NCBI GenBank assembly: GCA_020442635.1
Contig: JAGRJR010000037.1
Location: forward strand, 1 to 33,034
Direction: 5' to 3'
Source: Lysobacterales bacterium
Lineage (GTDB): Bacteria; Pseudomonadota; Gammaproteobacteria; Xanthomonadales; Marinicellaceae
Length of the DNA: 33,034 nt
Shown: piece after piece, positions 7,787-15,850 of the stretch
Numbering within the stretch: the stretch's first letter is position 1
How the letters are laid out: each line of letters opens with the position of its first letter
Notes under the pieces: generated by a model
Database searches by the model: none
Told to the model about the DNA's origin: nothing
What the model saw: the letters and a program-made list of their open reading frames with translations, nothing else
Position numbers and translations under genes: made by a program

Positions 7787-9499
7787 TTAAAACTCAAATC
7801 TGGCACCAATGCTGATAGTCGATTGGTCAAAGTTGTTGAGCCCAAAAATTTCATTGTAGCGAATATAGAACATTTTGCCGTTGGCGGTAATCCAGGTCAA
7901 ACCGATGCTGGCCTGACTGTAGCTGGACTCGGTGAAATTGGTTTCCACATTGAATAACTCATCTATGGGCATGGCCACCAACCGCATTTCCATGATGCTG
8001 TTGTCTTGATCTTCATAGTTGTGTTGGAAACTGAACTGGGGTGACAGCACGCCATTGCGGGTGCTGATGGCACGTGAAATATTAAAGCCCAAATTATACT
8101 TGAGTGATTCAAAATTCTGTTCGGCATAAAACACATTCAAAGCACCCGCCCCCGTTTCGGTAAATTCATCCAGTTTGCTATTGACATACTCAATACCGAA
8201 GTAAGGCGTGATGTTCCACGCGTTTTTATAAAAATTGTAACCAGTGCTGATGGCGGCTGTCATTTGTTCAGACTTTGTTCGACCAATGGCCTCTATATCA
8301 ACTACAGAGTCTATTAACTGGAAGTTTTCTACCCTGACCTGGCGAATATCAGGCCGTGCAAAACTGATTCTGCTGTCGATATAAAAAGCCTCTGTAGGTG
8401 TAAACAAGCCATACAAGCTGGCACTGAATCCTTCGGATTGCATGATGATGCCAGCCCCAGTATTTGAATCCAGTTCGTTATAGCCCAATGCTGCACCCAA
8501 GACAAAGCGGTTGGAAAAACGATAATCAACCCCTGCACTCAGACTGTCAGAATCAAAATCAAAGCCGTCATTAACTTCATCTGCGTAACTGTAATCACCT
8601 GAAGTTAGACTGCCATTAATAAAAAAGCCCCAAGGAGAAACAAAGCTTTGAGTGGTAGACGGCTCTTCATCCGCTAAATAGGCCAACATTGAGAAAGGCA
8701 ATGATTCTGTACCATTGCTCAAATTAAGATCAGCCGCAGAAAACCCGGCGGTACCCGCCCTTAACTGTGATAACCGTTGACCAATGTTGGACAGCTGAGA
8801 AGCGACTACTTTGGTTGAGTTCTTGGCCTGATGAACCACATTACGCGGGCGCATCCAGCTGAGCACTCGGGTCAATGTTTCATAATCCCCCAGTTCTGCT
8901 TGTTGCATCAGGTCATCACACAAACCACCCATACCGTCGTGTAAATTACTACCAGAACAGTAGGCAGCTAAAACGCGTGCGGCCCTTTCAAAACGAAGGC
9001 GTCGGTTTTCTGGCATATCGGTTAGCATGCTATCGGCATATTCATCAATGTTCGGCAAGGGGTCGACGTGAAAGGTGATGAGTTTTTGGTTGTTGTTGAG
9101 GTTGGGGTCGTTGGTTGAAGATGAAACCTGGGCTTGCATTACCAGATTGTCTGGTTGTTGCTGTTGAGTCAGTTGTACTCTGACCAAAACCACCTTTTGC
9201 TGGCCAGCTGTAAAAGTACCGACATTTTGGCAGCGAATTTGACCTATCTCAACCGAAATTTGACATGGACCGGGTGCGGTGGTTTGGATGTCGCTGAACA
9301 TTCCCTGGGTAACGTCAATATCCAGACGAATGCCTTCAGCGTCATTGGGGCCTTCGTTACTGATGGTGATCTCCATTTTGGCTAGATCACCGGTGATGAT
9401 TCTTGACTGAAACAACCTGACATCAACCTCGATATCTGCTTCTTCAGCAAAAACCGCATTAACCCCTAAAATTAAAACCAAACCCAGAAAAACTTTCAT
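7787..9499 (-). CDS. Exported DUF11-like protein with C-terminal autotransporter beta-barrel
   Basis: The start is the ATG at 9499 (570 residues). The frame could open four codons earlier at a GTG, but GGAGG lies inside those codons, 6 nt before the ATG, which settles the start. A signal peptide is clear (MKVFLGLVLILGVNAVFA, cut before EEAD). Residues ~20-120 look like a DUF11/CARDB-type adhesion-like beta sandwich (ISNEGPNDAEGIRLDIDV, STNDPNLNNNQKLITFHV). A helical linker with paired Cys follows (~135-230). Residues ~270-570 show the alternating strands of an autotransporter barrel (GVDYRFSNRFVLGAALGYNE) and end in an aromatic residue (GARFEF), as barrel proteins recognised by BamA do. It is probably a surface-exposed outer-membrane protein with a short, uncleaved passenger. 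Its partner is unknown. Confidence 0.82.
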   Translation of the reverse strand: MKVFLGLVLILGVNAVFAEEADIEVDVRLFQSRIITGDLAKMEITISNEGPNDAEGIRLDIDVTQGMFSDIQTTAPGPCQISVEIGQIRCQNVGTFTAGQQKVVLVRVQLTQQQQPDNLVMQAQVSSSTNDPNLNNNQKLITFHVDPLPNIDEYADSMLTDMPENRRLRFERAARVLAAYCSGSNLHDGMGGLCDDLMQQAELGDYETLTRVLSWMRPRNVVHQAKNSTKVVASQLSNIGQRLSQLRAGTAGFSAADLNLSNGTESLPFSMLAYLADEEPSTTQSFVSPWGFFINGSLTSGDYSYADEVNDGFDFDSDSLSAGVDYRFSNRFVLGAALGYNELDSNTGAGIIMQSEGFSASLYGLFTPTEAFYIDSRISFARPDIRQVRVENFQLIDSVVDIEAIGRTKSEQMTAAISTGYNFYKNAWNITPYFGIEYVNSKLDEFTETGAGALNVFYAEQNFESLKYNLGFNISRAISTRNGVLSPQFSFQHNYEDQDNSIMEMRLVAMPIDELFNVETNFTESSYSQASIGLTWITANGKMFYIRYNEIFGLNNFDQSTISIGARFEF

Positions 9500-9521
9500 C
9501 TTTTCCTCCACTTTTCTTATT

Positions 9522-9550
9522 ATTTTTCAACTTAACTGCTGCTTTGTCAA
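9522..9550 (-). promoter_or_regulatory. Candidate sigma-70 promoter for the autotransporter gene
   Basis: The minus strand has a perfect -35 TTGACA (9545-9550) and, 17 bp on, AAAAAT (9522-9527, four of six matches to TATAAT). The predicted start near 9515 leaves a short leader containing the GGAGG site. The -10 is weak, so the call is tentative. Confidence 0.5.
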
Positions 9551-9652
9551 ATACTGGCTTGTATTAATTCAAAATGATTGTTCTACCAAGGTGTGATTGA
9601 AGATTACAAGGACTCGTCGTATGATAAATAAAACAGCAAAACTAAAAGACTT

Positions 9653-12226
9653 ATGCAGCACAAAAAACAACTAGTTATATATCGCAATTCTGTTCTAAAC
9701 AAGTTTCAAATCTACAACAGTTTGTTTTTGAATTTGCCCTTTGATGCGGTGACCAATACTGGCATTTTGTTGCCCTTACTCACTAAAGCCTGTGAGCAAG
9801 GCTTTGCAGAAAACATGAGTCCAGAAAAAATTCTGACGCAATTTATCGAGCAACACACTGACATCAAAAACAAGGATGAGTTGATTGCGGTTTTGTTTCG
9901 TTTTGTACAATATATTGAACGACAAATCGTCTTATTTGATTCCATTGAAGAAACTGCATTTACCGAGAACCATGATTTGAATGGTCGGGGCAGCATCCGT
10001 TTTCTGGTCAATCAGGCAGAATATCGCAACAAAAAAACCTCCTTGCAACAAGCCCTACAATCCTATGTCGTCCGGGTGGTGTTAACGGCGCACCCAACAC
10101 AGTTTTATCCTGGTTCTGTTTTGGGTATCATGACAGATTTGAGTGAATCAATCAGCCATAATGACATCACTTTTATTGAACAATTGTTACAGCAGCTGGG
10201 CAAAACACCTTTATTTAATAAACAAAAACCCACACCCTTTGATGAAGCGGTGAGTTTAATTTGGTATCTTGAGAATGTTTTTTATGCCACCAGTCGAACC
10301 GTTTTAAACCGCATCAAGGGCTTGGTGTTTGATGGTAATGAACTTCCCGATCATGCCATCATAGAGTTGGGTTTCTGGCCAGGTGGAGATCGTGATGGCA
10401 ACCCTTTTGTAACCGCAGCGACCACACTGGCTGTAGCAGATCGCCTACGCAGCAGCATTTTGAAATGTTATTACCAAGATGTTCGACAGCTTAAAAGAAG
10501 ACTCACCTTTGCAGGCGTAGCTGATTTGCTGGAAAACATCGAGCAAGCGTTGTACGCCGCTGCTTACCTCAATAAAAAAGATACCTCATTCAACCAACAA
10601 ACTTTATTAGCAAATTTAATACAACTGAAACAAAAAGTAAGTCAGGATCATCAGGGTTTATTTGTTTACATGGTGGATGATTTAATCCAGCAAGTGAAAA
10701 CCTTTGGGTTTTATTTTGCAACCTTAGATGTACGCCAGGATTCCAGAGTGCATCATCGGGTAATGCAGGAAGTGGCCGAAAAAAGCACTGCTTTGCCAAC
10801 TGACTATACTGATTTGGAACCATCGCAACAAATCCACATCTTACAAGCCATTGAGCATGCCATTGACTTTGAAACCTTAGTTTCAGATCTAGCGAAAGAT
10901 ACCCTGGACTGTATAGCTGCTATCAAAACCATCCAACAGCACAATGGTGAACAGGGCGCCAATCGTTACATCATCAGTAATTGTCAGTCGGCATTGAATG
11001 TTCATGAAGTGCTGGCTTTTTTCACTTTAGCAGGTTGGTCAAAAAATCAGGCAAACATTGATGTTGTGCCGTTATTTGAAACCATTGATGATTTACAGGC
11101 AGCCCCGGAAATAATGGATGAATTGTTCAGTGATGCCAGTTATTTATCACATTTAACACGAAGAGAACGACAACAAACCATCATGCTTGGCTTTTCCGAT
11201 GGTACCAAAGATGGTGGTTATCTGGCTGCCAACTGGGCCATTGTCAAAGCCAAAGAACTATTATCTGCAGTTGCAGCAAAACATGATGTGAAAGTGGTGT
11301 TTTTTGATGGTCGTGGTGGCCCTCCAGCACGGGGAGGTGGTGAAGCGCATAAATTCTATGCTTCACAAAGTCCAGAGATTGCTAACCATGCCACCCAATT
11401 AACCATACAGGGTCAGACCATATCAACTAATTTTGGTAATCAGCAATCAGCTCAATACAATCTGGAACAGTTACTCAGTGCCGGATTATCCAGCAGCATC
11501 ACTGATAAAAGTGCTGGTTGGCAACATCAACATAAAACACTGTTACAAGAAATGTCTGATATTTCACTGGGCTACTACACTGAATTTAAAAATCACCCAA
11601 AATTTATCCCATACCTTGAAAAAATCAGCACCTTGAAATATTACGGCCAGACCAATGTGGGCTCAAGACCCACCAAACGATCCAGTGGCAATGGTCTGGT
11701 GTTTGCTGATTTACGCGCCATTCCTTTTGTGGGGGCTTGGAGCCAGTTGAAGCAAAATGTACTCGGTTATTATGGCCTGGGCGAGGCTTTGACCCAATTA
11801 ATTGAACAAGGTCGGTTAGATGAGTTACAGCAACTGTATATCACTTCCGGTTACTTTAAAGCCCTGATTGATAACAGCATGATGTCAATCTGTAAGTCAT
11901 TTATGCCATTAACCGCTTATTTGCAGCATGATACAGAATTCGGTGGGTTTTGGTTACAGATATATCAGGAATTCAACAAAGCCAAAACAGGTTTGTTACA
12001 AGTGGCACAAAGCGAAACATTACTGGTAGATAGTCCTGTGCGTAAACAATCGATTCAAGCCAGAGAAACCATTGTGCTGCCACTGTTGACCATTCAACAA
12101 TACTGCTTGCAGAAAATTAACCAAATGCAGCAGTCAGACCAGGATCAGCCATTGATTAAAGTGTATGAAAAACTCGTGATTCGTTCATTGTATGGCAATA
12201 TCAATGCCAGTCGAAACTCGGTCTAA
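9653..12226 (+). CDS. ppc: Phosphoenolpyruvate carboxylase, divergent type
   Basis: A protein of 857 residues, near the usual ~880. It adds bicarbonate to PEP to make oxaloacetate, replenishing the TCA cycle. The catalytic His147 is in TAHPTQ (usually TAHPTE), and substrate/metal motifs are GFWPGGDRDGNPF (240-252), MLGFSDGTKDGG (511-522, catalytic Lys519) and GRGGPPARGGGEAH (553-566). The mobile-loop motif reads FDGRGGPPARGG instead of FHGRGGSxGRGG, and the C-terminus ends NASRNSV instead of MRNTG. This is the pattern I associate with the PEPC branch common in Bacteroidetes, so the gene may have an unusual ancestry. The start has no visible ribosome-binding site. It converges on the ECF sigma gene with only 3 bp between stop codons and diverges from the autotransporter gene. 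Confidence 0.95.
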   Translation: MQHKKQLVIYRNSVLNKFQIYNSLFLNLPFDAVTNTGILLPLLTKACEQGFAENMSPEKILTQFIEQHTDIKNKDELIAVLFRFVQYIERQIVLFDSIEETAFTENHDLNGRGSIRFLVNQAEYRNKKTSLQQALQSYVVRVVLTAHPTQFYPGSVLGIMTDLSESISHNDITFIEQLLQQLGKTPLFNKQKPTPFDEAVSLIWYLENVFYATSRTVLNRIKGLVFDGNELPDHAIIELGFWPGGDRDGNPFVTAATTLAVADRLRSSILKCYYQDVRQLKRRLTFAGVADLLENIEQALYAAAYLNKKDTSFNQQTLLANLIQLKQKVSQDHQGLFVYMVDDLIQQVKTFGFYFATLDVRQDSRVHHRVMQEVAEKSTALPTDYTDLEPSQQIHILQAIEHAIDFETLVSDLAKDTLDCIAAIKTIQQHNGEQGANRYIISNCQSALNVHEVLAFFTLAGWSKNQANIDVVPLFETIDDLQAAPEIMDELFSDASYLSHLTRRERQQTIMLGFSDGTKDGGYLAANWAIVKAKELLSAVAAKHDVKVVFFDGRGGPPARGGGEAHKFYASQSPEIANHATQLTIQGQTISTNFGNQQSAQYNLEQLLSAGLSSSITDKSAGWQHQHKTLLQEMSDISLGYYTEFKNHPKFIPYLEKISTLKYYGQTNVGSRPTKRSSGNGLVFADLRAIPFVGAWSQLKQNVLGYYGLGEALTQLIEQGRLDELQQLYITSGYFKALIDNSMMSICKSFMPLTAYLQHDTEFGGFWLQIYQEFNKAKTGLLQVAQSETLLVDSPVRKQSIQARETIVLPLLTIQQYCLQKINQMQQSDQDQPLIKVYEKLVIRSLYGNINASRNSV

Positions 12227-12229
12227 ACG

Positions 12230-12787
12230 CTAACGAGTCAACTCCATGCTTAACCAGCGTTTGGCTCGGGTCCAGTAGCGCCGAACTGTGCGCTCATTCA
12301 CCCCAAGGGCTTCAGCGGTTTCTTGTTCGGAATATCCTGCAAAATAGCGACACTCTACAGTACTGGAAAGCTTGGGTTCAATGTTTTTCAGCTTACTCAA
12401 AGCTTCATCTACTGCCAGAATTTCTAGCTGATTTTTTAAAACCGGCATCTTGGTGTCAGACAAGGTGGTGGCCACCAAATCTCCTCCGCGTTTCTCTCTG
12501 CCTTTGGCTTTCAGTTGATCTATCACCAATTGACGCATTGCAGTGGCAGAAATTGCCAGAAAGTGCTGTCGGTTATTGGCATTGAACTGCATACAGTGAG
12601 AAAGTTTTAAATACAGCTCATGGACCAACTCCGTAGCAGAAATGTTATCTGGGTTAAGCTTATTCAGTTGGAGGTTGGCAATCTGGCACAGCTGGTCATA
12701 AAGCGCCTCTACCACCACATTCAGCGCAATATCCTCGCCTTTGGAGATGGCTAAAATGTGTTGGGTGATGTTGGTTAATTGGTCCAT
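12230..12787 (-). CDS. ECF sigma factor of the TIGR02999/ECF43-like type
   Basis: A protein of 185 residues. Region 2 is at about 20-95 and includes SATELVHELYLKL (50-62) and the RQLVIDQLKAKGREKRGG segment. Region 4 is at about 135-183 with a clear helix-turn-helix (GYSEQETAEALGVNERTVRRYWTRAKRWL). The acidic D-A-E-D motif by which ECF factors usually contact the core-polymerase clamp helices is replaced by S50-A-T52-E. The TALVHEAYLRL-like wording is typical of the TIGR02999 family. No anti-sigma gene is near; instead a transmembrane Ser/Thr kinase lies directly upstream in the same operon with an 8-bp gap. No ribosome-binding site precedes the ATG, so translation may be coupled to the kinase. 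By analogy with the Vibrio EcfP/PknT pair, phosphorylation may activate it. Confidence 0.88.
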   Translation of the reverse strand: MDQLTNITQHILAISKGEDIALNVVVEALYDQLCQIANLQLNKLNPDNISATELVHELYLKLSHCMQFNANNRQHFLAISATAMRQLVIDQLKAKGREKRGGDLVATTLSDTKMPVLKNQLEILAVDEALSKLKNIEPKLSSTVECRYFAGYSEQETAEALGVNERTVRRYWTRAKRWLSMELTR

Positions 12788-12795
12788 GTTGTAGA

Positions 12796-15744
12796 TTATA
12801 ACAGAGGCTTAGGTTGTGTGGATTTAAGTTCAATCAGTTTGTTTTTAAGCTTAATAAAATCCGGGTGATCAGGGTCAATGGTCAAGGCCATATCAATTTT
12901 GCTCAACGCTTTATCAATTAAGGTATCTCGTTGTTCTTTTGCTGTGTTTTGTTGAATTCTTAACAACAGACTTTCAGCCCAAGCTTGGTATCCATAGGGG
13001 TGATTGGGGTTGAGTGCCATGGCTTTTTGAAACATCGCATTGTCCAGTTGTTCGGCTTGACCATTCAATAAGTATTGGAAAGAAAAGATGCCTGCAGCCA
13101 ACAACTCTGTCTGAAAATGATTGGTTATAATTTGTTGTGCCTGGGTGGTGAACTTTGCAGCAAGATCCAAGTGGTTGGTGAAGGGTTTTTGCTGTCTGTA
13201 AAGTTCTTTAGCCAGTATAAAGTGAGCATGAGCCAGATTGATTAACTGTAGTGGATCTTCTTTGATGAGGTTGTCATTGGGGTCTAAAAATTGGATCAAG
13301 GACGCAGCTTTTTCAGCTGTTAGATCACTGTCCAGCTGATAAGCCAGTTGTAAATCTATTTTCATCACTTCTGCCATATTAATGATTAGGCCACGACGTT
13401 CACTAACCATCAAATTGGGTGTCAGCATGGCTTGTTCAAAAAGCTGGTGAGCATGGTCTATGGTGGGTTGGTGAGGTTGACCACGCCGGACTTGCTCGTG
13501 AGCCAGGTATGACATCACAGCCAATACATCACTGATCATGGCTGGTCGACTGCGGGTGTCTTGTTTTAATAGCTCATTAAACCGATCCATCACTTCGTTC
13601 AAAGTGGCTAAAGCATCCACACCGTTTAAAATCATCTGCTTGGCTTCGGTCGCTAGCAGCAAGGCTTGGTTCCATTGTGTGTAAATGTTTTCCTCTAAAG
13701 CAGACGATTGTTGGTTCCAGTTTTTGGCTTGATCAATGGTCGCTGTGGCGTCTTGACCCGAGTTGATTTGCCAGTGTGCTTCCATCATATAAAGTATCGA
13801 CATTAAATTCATCGGATAACTGTTTTGAGGTACGGTGACTAAGCTGTTTTGGCAAGCTTGTTTACCCTTTTCTAGGTATTCATTGATGGCTTGTCCTGTT
13901 CTTTGAATGGCATCAGTTGCCAGTCCCAAATAAACATGACAAAGGTTGCTGTAATCGTAAGGGTAACTGCGTGCCATTTGTGTCGACAGCTCATAGGTCA
14001 TTGCGGTGTTTTCTGCATAGGTTTTAGCCAAAGCCCATTCACCTTGTTCCCGTGCTTTGGCCATCATGGCCGAAATAACCAGGGACTTTAATTCAACTGC
14101 ATCGCGATTCCAGTGTTGTTGAGCCAAAATCTCATCGACTTTGGTCAATGCGGATTCAAGAGAAGCGGTTTGTGACAGCACAAAGGCTTCATGCAGGTCA
14201 TCTTGCTTTTGTGTTTCCTGTTTGGTTTTGGCGATGTAATCAAGAGCCGGTTGTAAATAATCTGTTCTTAATTGTTGAGACTGAAAGGTTTGATCAACAC
14301 CATATTGATCTGAAAACTCAGTGGCTTTTTGCACGAAAAGTTTGATCCAAGCATCAGCCAGTAGTTTGCTTTCAGCCTGACCTTGTTCCAATAAGGTAAC
14401 GGCCTGTTGATAGTACTCGGCTTCCAACATGATGATGCCTTGTAACCTTTTTTTATCGATATCACTGAGTTGAGCGTCATTTTGAATTTGGCCAAACAAC
14501 GCTTGAGCTTGTTGCAACAGTGAACTGATTTCGTCATTAACCGGGTGAAGGGGTAACACGTAGATTTGCTCGCTTTGTTTAACCAGGTCATTGATTTGGT
14601 TTTCATAATCCTTAATCAACATACCCGTTTCAGCCTGGTTACCAAATTGCTGCCACTGCCAAAACAACACCATCAGCAAAATCAATAAAGCGGCGCCTAC
14701 GCTGTATTTAATGCGTTGTCTTCTTTTGCGAATCGGTGCCTGCTGAATGGCTTTGATGTCCTCAATGGCTTGTTGTGCCGTTAGGCGCTGTTCAGGCGCT
14801 AACTGTGTGACCTGGTCAATCAGCTTAGCAATCGCTGGCGGTAGTTGATTGGCCTTTCTTTTGCCCTGCTGCACGTCTTCAAGTAACTGGTTGGTTTCCA
14901 ACACTTGATAGGCCGCTTGATGGGTGAAAATTTCCTGAGCGATGATGCCAAACGCATACATGTCACTGGCGGTTTGAATGACCCTACCTTGTGCCTGTTC
15001 CGGACTCATATACCGAATGGTGCCGACCAGAGAACCCTGTTGGGTCAAGTTGGGGTCAAGCTCTTTGTGATGTTCGGTTTTTCTGCCTTTCGGTTGAGAC
15101 AAGGATTGTGCAATACCAAAATCCAGTACTTTCAGCTGTCCTTGCTCAGTAATCATGATGTTGTCAGGTTTCAGATCACGATGCACAATGCCATGCTCAT
15201 GAGCAACTGAAAGCGCGGTCGCCAAATCATGTAACACTTGCAGCTTTTGAGCTTCGGTCATGGGGGTCAGATACAGTGGTTGGCCTTTGATGTATTCCAA
15301 CACCAAAAAATCGCCCTCATCCGTTTCAATATAATCATAAAGCTGGCAGATAAACGGGTGATTGATTTTAGACAGGATTTGCGCTTCGCGTTCGAAGCGT
15401 TGTTGGGTGGCTGGATTTTTCAGGTGGTCAGAACGAATGGATTTAACCGCCACTTGTCTTTGTAGTTTTTCATCAAAACCCAGATAAACCGAACCCATGC
15501 CACCTTGTCCCAACATCTGTTCAATGCGTATGCGTTTGATTTTGTCACCCGCTTGCAACTCTGCTGGGGCTAGTTCAGGTTTTTGTTTTAAGAATTGTTG
15601 TCTTTGATCTTCATCCGCCAACAGGGTTTCCAATTGACTTCGAAGGGTGGCATCACCGATTTGCTCAAGCAAAACAGTCCTTTGCTGAGAATTCATACCC
15701 AGCGCTTGTTGCAACAACTGTTTGGTCTTTTCCGGCTTTTTCAA
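12796..15744 (-). CDS. Transmembrane Hanks-type Ser/Thr protein kinase with helical-repeat sensor region
   Basis: A protein of 982 residues. After a ~65-residue N-terminal helical part, the kinase domain spans about 72-335: Gly-rich loop GQGGMG (79-84), Lys101 in VAVK, catalytic loop HRDLKPDN (188-195), DFG (208-210) and SPE (247-249). The activation segment is long and rich in Thr/Ser. One membrane helix follows a basic RKRRQR stretch (about 347-363). The remaining ~600 residues are helical and TPR-like (for example NPNHPYGYQAWAESLLLR, DPDHPDFIKLKNKL) and should lie outside the cytoplasm, probably sensing a ligand or envelope state. The annotated start is TTG with no ribosome-binding site; an ATG at codon 17 is the alternative. 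It is co-transcribed with the ECF sigma gene downstream, its probable substrate. Confidence 0.9.
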   Translation of the reverse strand: MKKPEKTKQLLQQALGMNSQQRTVLLEQIGDATLRSQLETLLADEDQRQQFLKQKPELAPAELQAGDKIKRIRIEQMLGQGGMGSVYLGFDEKLQRQVAVKSIRSDHLKNPATQQRFEREAQILSKINHPFICQLYDYIETDEGDFLVLEYIKGQPLYLTPMTEAQKLQVLHDLATALSVAHEHGIVHRDLKPDNIMITEQGQLKVLDFGIAQSLSQPKGRKTEHHKELDPNLTQQGSLVGTIRYMSPEQAQGRVIQTASDMYAFGIIAQEIFTHQAAYQVLETNQLLEDVQQGKRKANQLPPAIAKLIDQVTQLAPEQRLTAQQAIEDIKAIQQAPIRKRRQRIKYSVGAALLILLMVLFWQWQQFGNQAETGMLIKDYENQINDLVKQSEQIYVLPLHPVNDEISSLLQQAQALFGQIQNDAQLSDIDKKRLQGIIMLEAEYYQQAVTLLEQGQAESKLLADAWIKLFVQKATEFSDQYGVDQTFQSQQLRTDYLQPALDYIAKTKQETQKQDDLHEAFVLSQTASLESALTKVDEILAQQHWNRDAVELKSLVISAMMAKAREQGEWALAKTYAENTAMTYELSTQMARSYPYDYSNLCHVYLGLATDAIQRTGQAINEYLEKGKQACQNSLVTVPQNSYPMNLMSILYMMEAHWQINSGQDATATIDQAKNWNQQSSALEENIYTQWNQALLLATEAKQMILNGVDALATLNEVMDRFNELLKQDTRSRPAMISDVLAVMSYLAHEQVRRGQPHQPTIDHAHQLFEQAMLTPNLMVSERRGLIINMAEVMKIDLQLAYQLDSDLTAEKAASLIQFLDPNDNLIKEDPLQLINLAHAHFILAKELYRQQKPFTNHLDLAAKFTTQAQQIITNHFQTELLAAGIFSFQYLLNGQAEQLDNAMFQKAMALNPNHPYGYQAWAESLLLRIQQNTAKEQRDTLIDKALSKIDMALTIDPDHPDFIKLKNKLIELKSTQPKPLL

Positions 15745-15770
15745 AATGCTAATTAACAGTGACTCATTTC

Positions 15771-15776
15771 ATTATA
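15771..15776 (-). promoter_or_regulatory. Candidate -10 element for the kinase-sigma operon
   Basis: A perfect TATAAT lies on the minus strand 27 bp before the kinase TTG start. The matching -35 position (TCTGAA at 17 bp) is poor. Transcription from here would give a leader of about 20 nt. Confidence 0.4.
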
Positions 15777-15801
15777 CCGAACCAGCACAAAGATTCAGAG
15801 C

Positions 15802-15826
15802 AAAAAAAAACCTCGCCGAAGCGAGG
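15802..15826 (-). terminator. Rho-independent terminator of aceA with UUCG tetraloop
   Basis: On the minus strand the stem CCTCGC / GCGAGG closes on a TTCG loop (15811-15826), forming the very stable C(UUCG)G hairpin, followed by nine T (15802-15810). It lies 24 bp after the aceA stop codon and separates aceA from the kinase operon. Confidence 0.92.
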
Positions 15827-15850
15827 CTATCTCAACACGAGAAAGAGGTG

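Noticed and set aside
14268..14606. A 112-codon minus-strand frame inside the kinase gene
   Set aside because: It is an out-of-frame shadow of the kinase gene with Lys/Ser-rich composition and no start signal.
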